DNA of 20,291 bases from positions 1-20,291 of the IMG/VR virus record IMGVR_UViG_3300048590_000578; one strand, 5' to 3'. This DNA comes from a virus. This document shows positions 15,444-20,291 of this stretch, piece after piece. The first letter of the stretch is position 1. Each line of letters opens with the position of its first letter. Both the position numbers and the translations under genes were made by a program. Below the pieces are notes generated by a model. That model did no database searches. It saw only the letters and a list, made by a program, of their open reading frames with translations, and was not told where the DNA came from.

Positions 15444-15453
15444 TTTTAAAACC

Positions 15454-16710
15454 ATGGCTATCAACAAAAAAAGGGGCGGCCCTGTAGATATACACCAACA
15501 GGTAATATCTGTGGTAACACATCCGGCACGTATCGAATCACAGGATGTGGGCAACTGGCGCAATGCAGTTAACAGCGCTAAATTAGGTTTACCTAATCAG
15601 CTTTACCGGCTGTACGAAAACATACTTACCGATGGTGTTTTTTCGCGAACGATTGAAAAGCGTATTGAAGCCATTACAAATGCAGAGCTTGTGTTTACCG
15701 ATGTAAATGGTAAATATATAGATGTAATCAATGATATGATTGATACACCCGAATTTGAAAAACTGCTGCGCGAGATTATGCTTGCAAAGGCCTGGGGTGT
15801 AAGTGTTATTGATATTACAAGTGTAATGCCATTCTCTTGCTTCAGTGTACCAAGGCGCAATTTAAATGTAAAAAAGAAACTCATTATGCCCGATGAGTTC
15901 AGCGATGCAGGATTAAACTACGAGGATATACCTTACATCATTGAAGTAAAAAGCGACGACCCCTTCGGTTTCATTTACAAAGCTGCTGTATATGTTATTT
16001 ATAAAAGGGGTGGATATGGCGACTGGGCTCAATTTATTGAGATATTCGGTATGCCATTCAGGCAGGGTGAATATAATGCACACGACCCGCAGAGCCGCGA
16101 CGAGCTCATTAAAAGCCTTACAAATATGGGTGGAGCATCATGGGCTGTTGTGCCTAAGGAGTCTAACCTTAAGATTACACCCATGTCGCAGGGTTCAAAT
16201 GGCGATTTATATGATAAGTTCCTCGACCGTTGCGATAAGGAGATACTTATAAGCGTACTCGGGCAAACAATGACTACTGTTGACGGCTCAAGTAAATCAC
16301 AGAGCGACACACACAAAGAGGTTGAGGAGGATATTAATAAAGCCGATCGCCGATTTGTGCGCAGGGTGTTAAACACACTTGTATTGCCTGTACTCGAGCT
16401 TGGCGGACTGCCTGTAAACAATGGCTGGTTTATGTTCCCCGAGCAGGGCGAAGCAATTAGCACCGAGAGTAAGGTAAAGATAGCATTAGACCTGAGGCGC
16501 GAGGGTTTACCTGTGAGCGACGAGTATCTGTATGAAATAAGTGGTGTACGCAAGCCTGCCAAGGGCGAAACGGTAAGCAAACCAGTAAACACATTGCTGC
16601 CGATTGAACCTGAGCTTAGAGATACAACACCACAAGCAAGCGTATTAGACCGGTTTTTCAGTTTTTTCGCGCAAGCCCTCCCAGGCAGGAGGGCACCTTT
16701 AAATTACTAA
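15454..16710 (+). CDS. portal protein, DUF935 (Mu gp29-like)
   Basis: This 418-residue protein starts at the ATG at 15454 (MAINKKRGGPVDIH). A more upstream ATG at 15361 lies inside the adaptor gene and is rejected. Diagnostic DUF935 features are 'LYENILTDGVFSRTIEKRI' early, 'WAQFIEIFGMPFRQGEY' in the middle, then 'DKEILISVLGQTMTT' and 'FVRRVLNTLVLPVLELGG'. It forms the dodecameric DNA gate at the unique vertex. The last 13 codons overlap, in another frame, the start of the gpF-like frame. A slippery heptamer at 16662-16668 and a hairpin at 16675-16694 predict that a fraction of ribosomes shift -1 after codon 405 and make a portal-gpF fusion of 682 residues. Ribosomes that do not shift end at TAA 16708-16710. 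Confidence 0.88.
   Translation: MAINKKRGGPVDIHQQVISVVTHPARIESQDVGNWRNAVNSAKLGLPNQLYRLYENILTDGVFSRTIEKRIEAITNAELVFTDVNGKYIDVINDMIDTPEFEKLLREIMLAKAWGVSVIDITSVMPFSCFSVPRRNLNVKKKLIMPDEFSDAGLNYEDIPYIIEVKSDDPFGFIYKAAVYVIYKRGGYGDWAQFIEIFGMPFRQGEYNAHDPQSRDELIKSLTNMGGASWAVVPKESNLKITPMSQGSNGDLYDKFLDRCDKEILISVLGQTMTTVDGSSKSQSDTHKEVEEDINKADRRFVRRVLNTLVLPVLELGGLPVNNGWFMFPEQGEAISTESKVKIALDLRREGLPVSDEYLYEISGVRKPAKGETVSKPVNTLLPIEPELRDTTPQASVLDRFFSFFAQALPGRRAPLNY
16662..16694 (+). promoter_or_regulatory. programmed -1 ribosomal frameshift signal (portal to gpF)
   Basis: Bases 16662-16668 are T TTT TTC in the portal reading frame, the canonical X XXY YYZ heptamer. A 6-nt spacer (16669-16674) follows. Then comes a perfect 7-bp stem, GCCCTCC (16675-16681) and GGAGGGC (16688-16694), around a 6-nt loop. 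Spacing and geometry match known -1 frameshift stimulators. There is no T-run after the stem, so it is not an intrinsic terminator. After the slip the reading continues in the gpF frame to 17501. Confidence 0.8.
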
Positions 16711-17501
16711 TTGATTCCACTTACCAGGGCTATGTTACGGCCGCTGCACCCGATGCCGATGAAACATTAAACGATCTTATTAACCGTGCCCTTAAAGCCA
16801 TATACGATGAAGCTGTTGATGTAAAAAAAGGAATTGAGCCAAACTTTTACAGCATTACACTCGATCAAATGAATGATGCTGTAAATAATGCTTTCCCTTC
16901 AATATCAACCGATGACCCCGACTATTCTTTTGTTCAGCAACTGCTAAAGAACAATAAGGTATTTGCCGCTTTTAAAACACACAGGCAGCAGAATGACATT
17001 GCACGGCAGTTGGTTAACGATGAAGGTAAGCTTAAGAGCTTTGCCGATTTTAAAAAGGATGTAGCCGGGCTGGTTGGTGATTATAACATGAATTGGCTTA
17101 AGACTGAGTACGATACAGCTGTTATACGCGCCCGCATGGCAAGCCGCCTTAAAGAGTTTGAGCGCGATTCCGATCTTTACCCGAATCTAAAATGGGTAAA
17201 AAGCACATCAGCACAAAAGCGCGAAATACATGAAAAGCTTTATGGACTTATTTTGCCAATAACCCATACATTCTGGACAAAGCATTACCCTGGCACGCTA
17301 TGGAATTGCAAGTGCGGTATTACCAACACCGATGAGCAACCAAATGGCGAGCGCTACGGCATTGAGCAGTATAATGAGCCTGTACCTGCCGGACTCGAAG
17401 AAAACCCGGCATTCAGCGGCGCAATCTACTCAAAAAAGCATCCTTACCGTACACAAGCTTATGCAGGTGCGGCCAAGGCTGTTAAAAATCATGTAAAATG
17501 A
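16668..17501 (+). CDS. gpF-like minor head protein, expressed as a portal frameshift extension
   Basis: This is a Mu gpF/SPP1 gp7-type minor head protein. Diagnostic parts are 'NNKVFAAFKTHRQQNDIARQ', 'DEGKLKSFADFKKDVAGLV', 'YNMNWLKTEYDTAVIRARMA', 'KLYGLILPITHTFWTKHYPG' and the Cys-x-Cys motif in 'LWNCKCGITNTDEQ'. The first ATG in frame is at 16869, but clearly coding sequence lies upstream ('DADETLNDLINRALKAIYDE'). From 16668 to 16869 the 67 codons contain no ATG, GTG, TTG or CTG. With the -1 slip after portal codon 405, this frame adds 277 residues. A 210-residue product from 16869 is the alternative. gpF proteins sit at the portal and help head assembly and DNA ejection, so fusion to some portal subunits makes structural sense. 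The stop overlaps the gpG start (ATGA). Confidence 0.82.
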   Translation, partial: RASPPRQEGTFKLLIDSTYQGYVTAAAPDADETLNDLINRALKAIYDEAVDVKKGIEPNFYSITLDQMNDAVNNAFPSISTDDPDYSFVQQLLKNNKVFAAFKTHRQQNDIARQLVNDEGKLKSFADFKKDVAGLVGDYNMNWLKTEYDTAVIRARMASRLKEFERDSDLYPNLKWVKSTSAQKREIHEKLYGLILPITHTFWTKHYPGTLWNCKCGITNTDEQPNGERYGIEQYNEPVPAGLEENPAFSGAIYSKKHPYRTQAYAGAAKAVKNHVK

Positions 17502-18073
17502 CACCGGCAGAGTTTCAAAAGCTTTTTGAAAGCCGTTTGAAAGACCTCAAGAAATATGCATCGCAGGACCTGCCACGGCATATGGGTAAAATTGCTGTTG
17601 ATGCATTTAGAGATAACTTTCACCAGGGCGGCTATCAGGATGATGAGTTTACAGCATGGAAGCCATCTAAGCGTATAGGGCAGGGTAAAAGCGCGGCTGC
17701 GGCTTATGGCACATTGCTAAGCAGCCGGGTAGAGCTCTATAACTCTATACGTTACTCAATAGCTGGTAATAAGGTTATTGTAAGCAGCGGCAAGCCATAC
17801 AGCCGCATACACAATGAAGGCGGCACAATAAACCAAACCATACAGGTAACTCCTAAAATGCGAAAATTTGCCTGGGCAAAATACTATGAAGCAAACGGGG
17901 GAGAGCCGGGCGATAGTGGCCGCGAATGGAAAGGGCTTGCATTAACCAAGAAGCAAGCAATTAACCGCACATTTACCATGCCCAAAAGGCAATTTATGGG
18001 GCCTTCGGCTCATGTAAAAAAGCTTATTTATGATCGCATGGTAAAAGACTTTAAACGAATTCTTTTTAATTGA
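17498..18073 (+). CDS. gpG-like virion morphogenesis / tail completion protein
   Basis: This 191-residue protein matches the phage virion morphogenesis family (Mu gpG, tail completion). It has an N-terminal amphipathic helix 'FQKLFESRLKDLKKYASQDL', 'DAFRDNFHQGGYQDDEFTAW', then 'LLSSRVELYNSIRYSIAGNK' and the strand 'SGKPYSRIHNEGGTIN', which is the family's most typical piece ('YA.iHneGG'). The C-terminus 'MPKRQFMGPS' is the usual closing motif. In the virion such proteins join the head-completion ring to the tail end. The start overlaps the preceding stop by 4 nt. Confidence 0.85.
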   Translation: MTPAEFQKLFESRLKDLKKYASQDLPRHMGKIAVDAFRDNFHQGGYQDDEFTAWKPSKRIGQGKSAAAAYGTLLSSRVELYNSIRYSIAGNKVIVSSGKPYSRIHNEGGTINQTIQVTPKMRKFAWAKYYEANGGEPGDSGREWKGLALTKKQAINRTFTMPKRQFMGPSAHVKKLIYDRMVKDFKRILFN

Positions 18074-18097
18074 TTTCAAACCTAATTTAAAGAGCTT

Positions 18098-18529
18098 ATG
18101 AAAGCAACATTAAAAGCCTTATTCGATCAACTTGCAACAATTAACGGGCTAAAATGGTACGATGAGGACTTCGGCCAGATTGACATTGCGCAGGATGATC
18201 AGCCGGCGGTTAAATTCCCATGCGCCCTGGTTACAGTAAACCAGCAGCACACACCGCTTGGGGGTTCGCAATACGATGTAAAGAGCAATATTACTATAAG
18301 AGTAGCTTTCAACAGACTTGGCGAGCGGCCAGCCAAAGCGGGAGAAGCATATACAGCTACACTTAATAAGCTGGATGTAGCCGATGCAGTACTCAGCGCA
18401 CTCGAAGGTTACGAGGTAGATGAAAGCCTCGGCCAGCTATATATTGTTGAGTACCTTACCGAAGCGCGTAACGATGGATTGATGGTAAAAGTAATTAAGT
18501 TTACCGAAACGCATCAGGAAGGGCTGTAA
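18098..18529 (+). CDS. neck protein, possible tail terminator
   Basis: This 143-residue protein is the last gene of the rightward operon, 24 nt after gpG. It has an N-terminal helix 'LKALFDQLATINGLKWYDED', a strand-rich middle 'VKFPCALVTVNQQ' and 'QYDVKSNITIRVAFNRLG', a helix 'KLDVADAVLSAL' and the final strands 'LYIVEYLTEARNDGLMVKVI'. The helix-strand-helix-strand order, together with its place after gpG, resembles the tail terminator proteins (gpU-like) that cap the tail tube and join it to the neck. I do not see a named family motif, so the function is inference. The bidirectional terminator follows 14 nt after the stop. Confidence 0.55.
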   Translation: MKATLKALFDQLATINGLKWYDEDFGQIDIAQDDQPAVKFPCALVTVNQQHTPLGGSQYDVKSNITIRVAFNRLGERPAKAGEAYTATLNKLDVADAVLSALEGYEVDESLGQLYIVEYLTEARNDGLMVKVIKFTETHQEGL

Positions 18530-18543
18530 GATGCCAAAATGGC

Positions 18544-18579
18544 AAAAAAAAGGCGAAGCGTTTGGCCCGCCTTTTTTTT
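18544..18579. terminator. bidirectional intrinsic terminator
   Basis: A8 GGCG (18544-18555) pairs with CGCC T8 (18568-18579) around a 12-nt loop, so the stem ends in a T8 tract on both strands. It lies between the rightward late operon and the leftward 112-residue gene (stop at 18591) and serves both. Confidence 0.85.
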
Positions 18580-18590
18580 ATTTGGTTTGA

Positions 18591-18929
18591 TCAGTAATCA
18601 AACTCTTCAAGTTTTCTTTCAAATGCTTGCCTTTCGGCCTCCTCTTCAATTTCCCAGGCAGCATCCTGAAGTATCTCTTTGATTCTTTCTTTGAAGTGTT
18701 TATTCAAAAACTCCTGCCAGCTATTAATTGGAGTTACTTCTTTGCCGTTTACGTTTTGAAATGTGCCATCCTCTTGCTCAAAGCAATCATCCATGGTGGC
18801 ATAGCTATCAAAATGCTCTTCAATATTTGGAAATACTGATTGGATATAGTATTCCTTATTTTCGTAGGTAAAATATAATCCTTGGCGGCCGTAACCTTCG
18901 CGTTTTGTGGTAAAATAAACTGTTTTCAT
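18591..18929 (-). CDS. unknown 112-residue protein, acidic helical C-terminus
   Basis: This protein begins 'MKTVYFTTKREGYGRQGLYF' with several aromatic residues and a strand-like N-terminal half that includes 'FPNIEEHFDSYATMDDCFEQ'. It ends in an acidic coiled helix with 'ILQDAAWEIEEEAERQAFER'. No signal peptide or membrane segment is seen. Its good TAnnTTTG promoter core 30 nt upstream and a private terminator indicate that it is an independently expressed gene, possibly in the lysogen. The neighbourhood (integration end, zinc-ribbon gene, methyltransferase) makes a prophage accessory or anti-phage/anti-restriction role possible, but nothing in the sequence proves it. I do not recognise a family. 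Confidence 0.75.
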   Translation of the reverse strand: MKTVYFTTKREGYGRQGLYFTYENKEYYIQSVFPNIEEHFDSYATMDDCFEQEDGTFQNVNGKEVTPINSWQEFLNKHFKERIKEILQDAAWEIEEEAERQAFERKLEEFDY

Positions 18930-18958
18930 GGTTTTGTGTTTTAGGTTGTTTGATGCAG

Positions 18959-18966
18959 CAAATGTA
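18959..18966 (-). promoter_or_regulatory. Bacteroidota-type -7 promoter core of the 112-residue gene
   Basis: TACATTTG on the minus strand matches TAnnTTTG exactly and lies 29 nt upstream of the ATG at 18929, so the leader would be about 25 nt. No clear TTTG box at -33 is seen. The repeat triplet at 18991-19020 lies 24 bp further upstream. Confidence 0.65.
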
Positions 18967-18990
18967 CAACCACCCCATAAACTTATTCGG

Positions 18991-19020
18991 TTATTAAACG
19001 CTTATAAACGAATATAAACG
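18991..19020. repeat. three 10-bp-phased TAAACG repeats
   Basis: Three consecutive 10-mers end in TAAACG (18995-19000, 19005-19010, 19015-19020), with four bases between them. On the other strand these are CGTTTA units. The exact 10-bp spacing puts all copies on one face of the helix. A looser TAAAC occurs at 18978-18982. They may bind a regulator of the adjacent promoter or be arm-type integrase sites. Confidence 0.6.
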
Positions 19021-19039
19021 TTTAAAAATGATTAGCAGT

Positions 19040-19246
19040 TTATCTCATTGTAATGATACTTGCCAGGGCATATATAATCATAATAACAGCAACAATAAAT
19101 ATTATACCTTGTGCAGCTGCATTACCCTTTGGCTGTGGCTGTGGCTGCATTTGAAAATGTTGCCGGTTAACTATTGTTGCAGCCCCGCAATTGCCGCAAA
19201 ATCTTGCACTATCGGGCAGCTGTGCCCCGCATTGTTCGCAATACAT
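19040..19246 (-). CDS. small zinc-ribbon membrane protein
   Basis: This 68-residue protein starts at the ATG at 19246 (MYCEQCGAQLPDSARF). A longer frame begins at 19270, but that region holds the promoter core and is rejected as start. The N-terminus is a zinc ribbon with two Cys pairs (CEQC and CGNC, 12 residues between). A Gln/Pro-rich linker (QMQPQPQPKG) follows, then a membrane helix at about residues 45-66 (GIIFIVAVIMIIYALAS). Such 'zinc-ribbon plus one helix' proteins are common and mostly uncharacterised in Bacteroidota and other bacteria. It may be a host-like membrane sensor or a moron. It is expressed from its own TAnnTTTG promoter core. Confidence 0.72.
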   Translation of the reverse strand: MYCEQCGAQLPDSARFCGNCGAATIVNRQHFQMQPQPQPKGNAAAQGIIFIVAVIMIIYALASIITMR

Positions 19247-19267
19247 ATTTTTAGGTTTTTGAAAAAA

Positions 19268-19275
19268 CAAATGTA
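19268..19275 (-). promoter_or_regulatory. Bacteroidota-type -7 promoter core of the zinc-ribbon gene
   Basis: TACATTTG on the minus strand, 21 nt before the ATG at 19246, matches TAnnTTTG exactly. It lies in the 36 nt between the integrase stop (19283) and the zinc-ribbon start. The core is identical to that of the 112-residue gene. Confidence 0.6.
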
Positions 19276-19282
19276 CTGTAAT

Positions 19283-20119
19283 TTATATTGCAATTGATTC
19301 AATTGGTGATTTTATTTTGCTTATTAAGTTGTGGCTGATGTGTGTGTAAATTGCAGTAGTTTTAACATTCGCGTGCCCTGCCAGCTTCTGAATAAGATTA
19401 ATATCAACACCAGCTTCAACCATGTGTGTAAAGCTACAATGCCTCATTAAGTGAGTATAAACCCGTTTATTATTTATACCTGCTTTTTTGGCAAGTTGCT
19501 TTATAACCTGATTAACTGATGTTTCTGAGTATTGCAGAGCAAATTGACCATTTAATACATACTCCTTTGGCTTATACTCAAAGTAGTACTTTTCAAGCAA
19601 AGGAATTAAAGTGCCAGGAAGCATTACTTGCCGGTCCTTTTTACCTTTTGCAGCTAAAATGTTAATGATCATCCTGCTTCTATCAATGTGCTGCCATTTT
19701 AAATTTAGCAACTCAGATACACGCAAACCACATGCATACAGCAATGATAATATTACCTTGTGTTTCAAATTATTGCAGGCTGTAAACATTGCTTGTATTT
19801 CCTCTTGTGATAACACTATTGGTAACTTTTTTTCACCTCTCGGGTACTCAATATATTTAAATTTAAGGGGCTGCTTTCCGGTGAGCTCATAAAACAATTT
19901 GATTGCTGATATCCGATGCTTACGGCTGTTTATAGTATTAGACTCAAGCAACCAGCCTTTAATCTGCTTTTCACTTATTTCGCTTGGCTTTGTCGCCACA
20001 GGCTCAAAGTGTTTTAAAAACAACTCAACCTGAGAACTGTAGTTTTTAATTGTGTTTTCAGCGTAGTTTTTCAAACGAAGATCGTCGGAATACTGCTGTA
20101 TGTACTTTCCGATATTCAT
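19283..20119 (-). CDS. int: tyrosine recombinase / integrase (XerC/D-like)
   Basis: This 278-residue protein has a SAM-like core-binding N-terminal domain (about residues 1-90, with 'RLKNYAENTIKNYSSQVELF') and a catalytic domain. The catalytic set is complete: Arg133 in CGLRVSELL, Lys158 in AAKGKKDR, His223 and Arg226 in HLMRHCSFTH, His249 in AGHANVKTT and Tyr258 in AIYTHI. It should cut and rejoin DNA at an attachment site through a covalent 3'-phosphotyrosine. The length is that of XerC/XerD-type enzymes without an arm-binding domain. It lies beside the accessory genes at the end of the element. Likely prophage integration and excision. A host Xer or a mobile-island enzyme is the alternative. 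No attachment site is recognised with confidence. Confidence 0.88.
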   Translation of the reverse strand: MNIGKYIQQYSDDLRLKNYAENTIKNYSSQVELFLKHFEPVATKPSEISEKQIKGWLLESNTINSRKHRISAIKLFYELTGKQPLKFKYIEYPRGEKKLPIVLSQEEIQAMFTACNNLKHKVILSLLYACGLRVSELLNLKWQHIDRSRMIINILAAKGKKDRQVMLPGTLIPLLEKYYFEYKPKEYVLNGQFALQYSETSVNQVIKQLAKKAGINNKRVYTHLMRHCSFTHMVEAGVDINLIQKLAGHANVKTTAIYTHISHNLISKIKSPIESIAI

Positions 20120-20155
20120 GGTGTAATGGTTTAATTGTTAGTCTGTTGTAAGGGT

Positions 20156-20165
20156 TTTGTACAAA
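20156..20165. promoter_or_regulatory. TTTGTACAAA palindrome between methyltransferase and integrase
   Basis: A perfect 10-bp palindrome lies 37 nt upstream of the integrase start and just after the methyltransferase stop. Its TTGTAC/GTACAA half-sites are the same as those of the 17-bp palindrome at 12286-12302, though the centre spacing differs. It may be an operator; short palindromes also occur by chance. Confidence 0.35.
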
Positions 20166-20171
20166 TAATAG

Positions 20172-20291
20172 TTAGGCGTAATGCTGAGACAGCCATCCGA
20201 AAATATGAGCGATGACATCAACAGTCCAGCCATTTCCTATCATTTTTCTAATTTGGTTTTCGGTAGCCACACCATCAAAGTAATTTTCAGG
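20172..20291 (-). CDS. C-terminal part of a probable C5-cytosine DNA methyltransferase
   Basis: A frame open to the right edge ends with TAA at 20172-20174 and gives 39 residues. The stretch KMIGNGWTVDVIAHI is characteristic of motif X, the last conserved block of cytosine-5 methyltransferases ('GN.w...v...i'), which closes the S-adenosylmethionine pocket and, in this Dcm-like group, reads GNGWTVDVIAHI. The rest of the enzyme, including the catalytic PC motif, is beyond the window. Phage and prophage methyltransferases protect their DNA from host restriction. Same strand as the integrase, with a 52-nt gap. The call rests on one motif, hence moderate confidence. Confidence 0.65.
   Translation of the reverse strand, partial: PENYFDGVATENQIRKMIGNGWTVDVIAHIFGWLSQHYA

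Noticed and set aside
15361-15453. Longer portal start at 15361
   Set aside because: It lies wholly inside the adaptor gene in another frame, and the encoded residues do not resemble a portal N-terminus. The ATG at 15454 follows the adaptor stop by 10 nt and starts the family-like sequence.
16675-16694. Hairpin at the portal end as an intrinsic terminator
   Set aside because: No T-run follows, the gpF, gpG and neck genes continue downstream without another promoter, and its distance from the slippery heptamer fits a frameshift stimulator.
20120-20171. TAnnTTTG promoter for the integrase
   Set aside because: The nearest candidate (around 20162-20170, minus strand) has the wrong spacing between TA and TTTG, so no promoter is annotated.
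1-20291. CRISPR array, tRNA or rRNA genes, insertion sequences
   Set aside because: No regularly spaced repeats with spacers, no cloverleaf-like segment and no transposase were recognised on either strand.

Overview
The window is most of the late half of a tailed (siphovirus-like) prophage, apparently in a Bacteroidota host. Several signs point to that host. The two clearest promoter cores (18959-18966 and 19268-19275) match the Bacteroidota -7 consensus TAnnTTTG exactly. Most starts lack a Shine-Dalgarno sequence and sit in AT-rich leaders. The capsid, holin-like and spanin-like proteins resemble types I associate with Bacteroidota phages. The head genes are Mu-like (DUF1320, DUF935 portal, gpF, gpG). 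The tail genes are those of a long non-contractile tail (major tail protein, G/GT chaperone, 1147-residue tape measure, Dit-like and tail-tip proteins), and the only recombinase seen is a tyrosine integrase. The element therefore looks like a mosaic rather than a true transposing Mu relative.

Layout. Positions 1-12206 are one leftward operon. Read in transcription order it holds a ClpP-type head maturation protease with a scaffold-like tail, the major capsid protein, a hairpin terminator/attenuator, a holin-like membrane coiled-coil protein, a u-spanin-like lipoprotein, the major tail protein, the G/GT tail chaperone pair, the tape measure, Dit-like and tail-tip proteins, a fibre with a lectin-like domain, an FN3-repeat protein and a partial gene leaving the left edge. 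Positions 12207-12360 are a 154-bp divergent control region with a 17-bp perfect palindrome. Positions 12361-18529 are a rightward operon: M23 endolysin, small and large terminase, a basic membrane-associated protein, DUF1320 protein, portal, gpF, gpG and a terminator-like neck protein. It closes with a bidirectional terminator at 18544-18579. Positions 18591-20291 are a leftward accessory/integration segment: an unknown 112-aa protein, a zinc-ribbon membrane protein, a tyrosine recombinase and the C-terminal end of a probable C5-cytosine DNA methyltransferase.

The most striking signal is at the portal/gpF junction. The gpF-like reading frame has no ATG, GTG, TTG or CTG codon over its first 67 codons. 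It lies in the -1 frame of the portal gene. Inside the portal end is a correctly phased slippery heptamer (T TTT TTC, 16662-16668), followed after 6 nt by a perfect 7-bp GC-rich hairpin (16675-16694). This predicts a programmed -1 frameshift giving a 682-residue portal-gpF fusion beside the 418-residue portal. A second -1 frameshift is predicted at the tail chaperone (8111-8228), where the extension frame also lacks a start codon. Other points of interest are a 49-residue hydrophobic extension before the expected capsid start, the divergent arrangement of the head genes, and a 10-bp-phased triple repeat (18991-19020) upstream of an accessory promoter.
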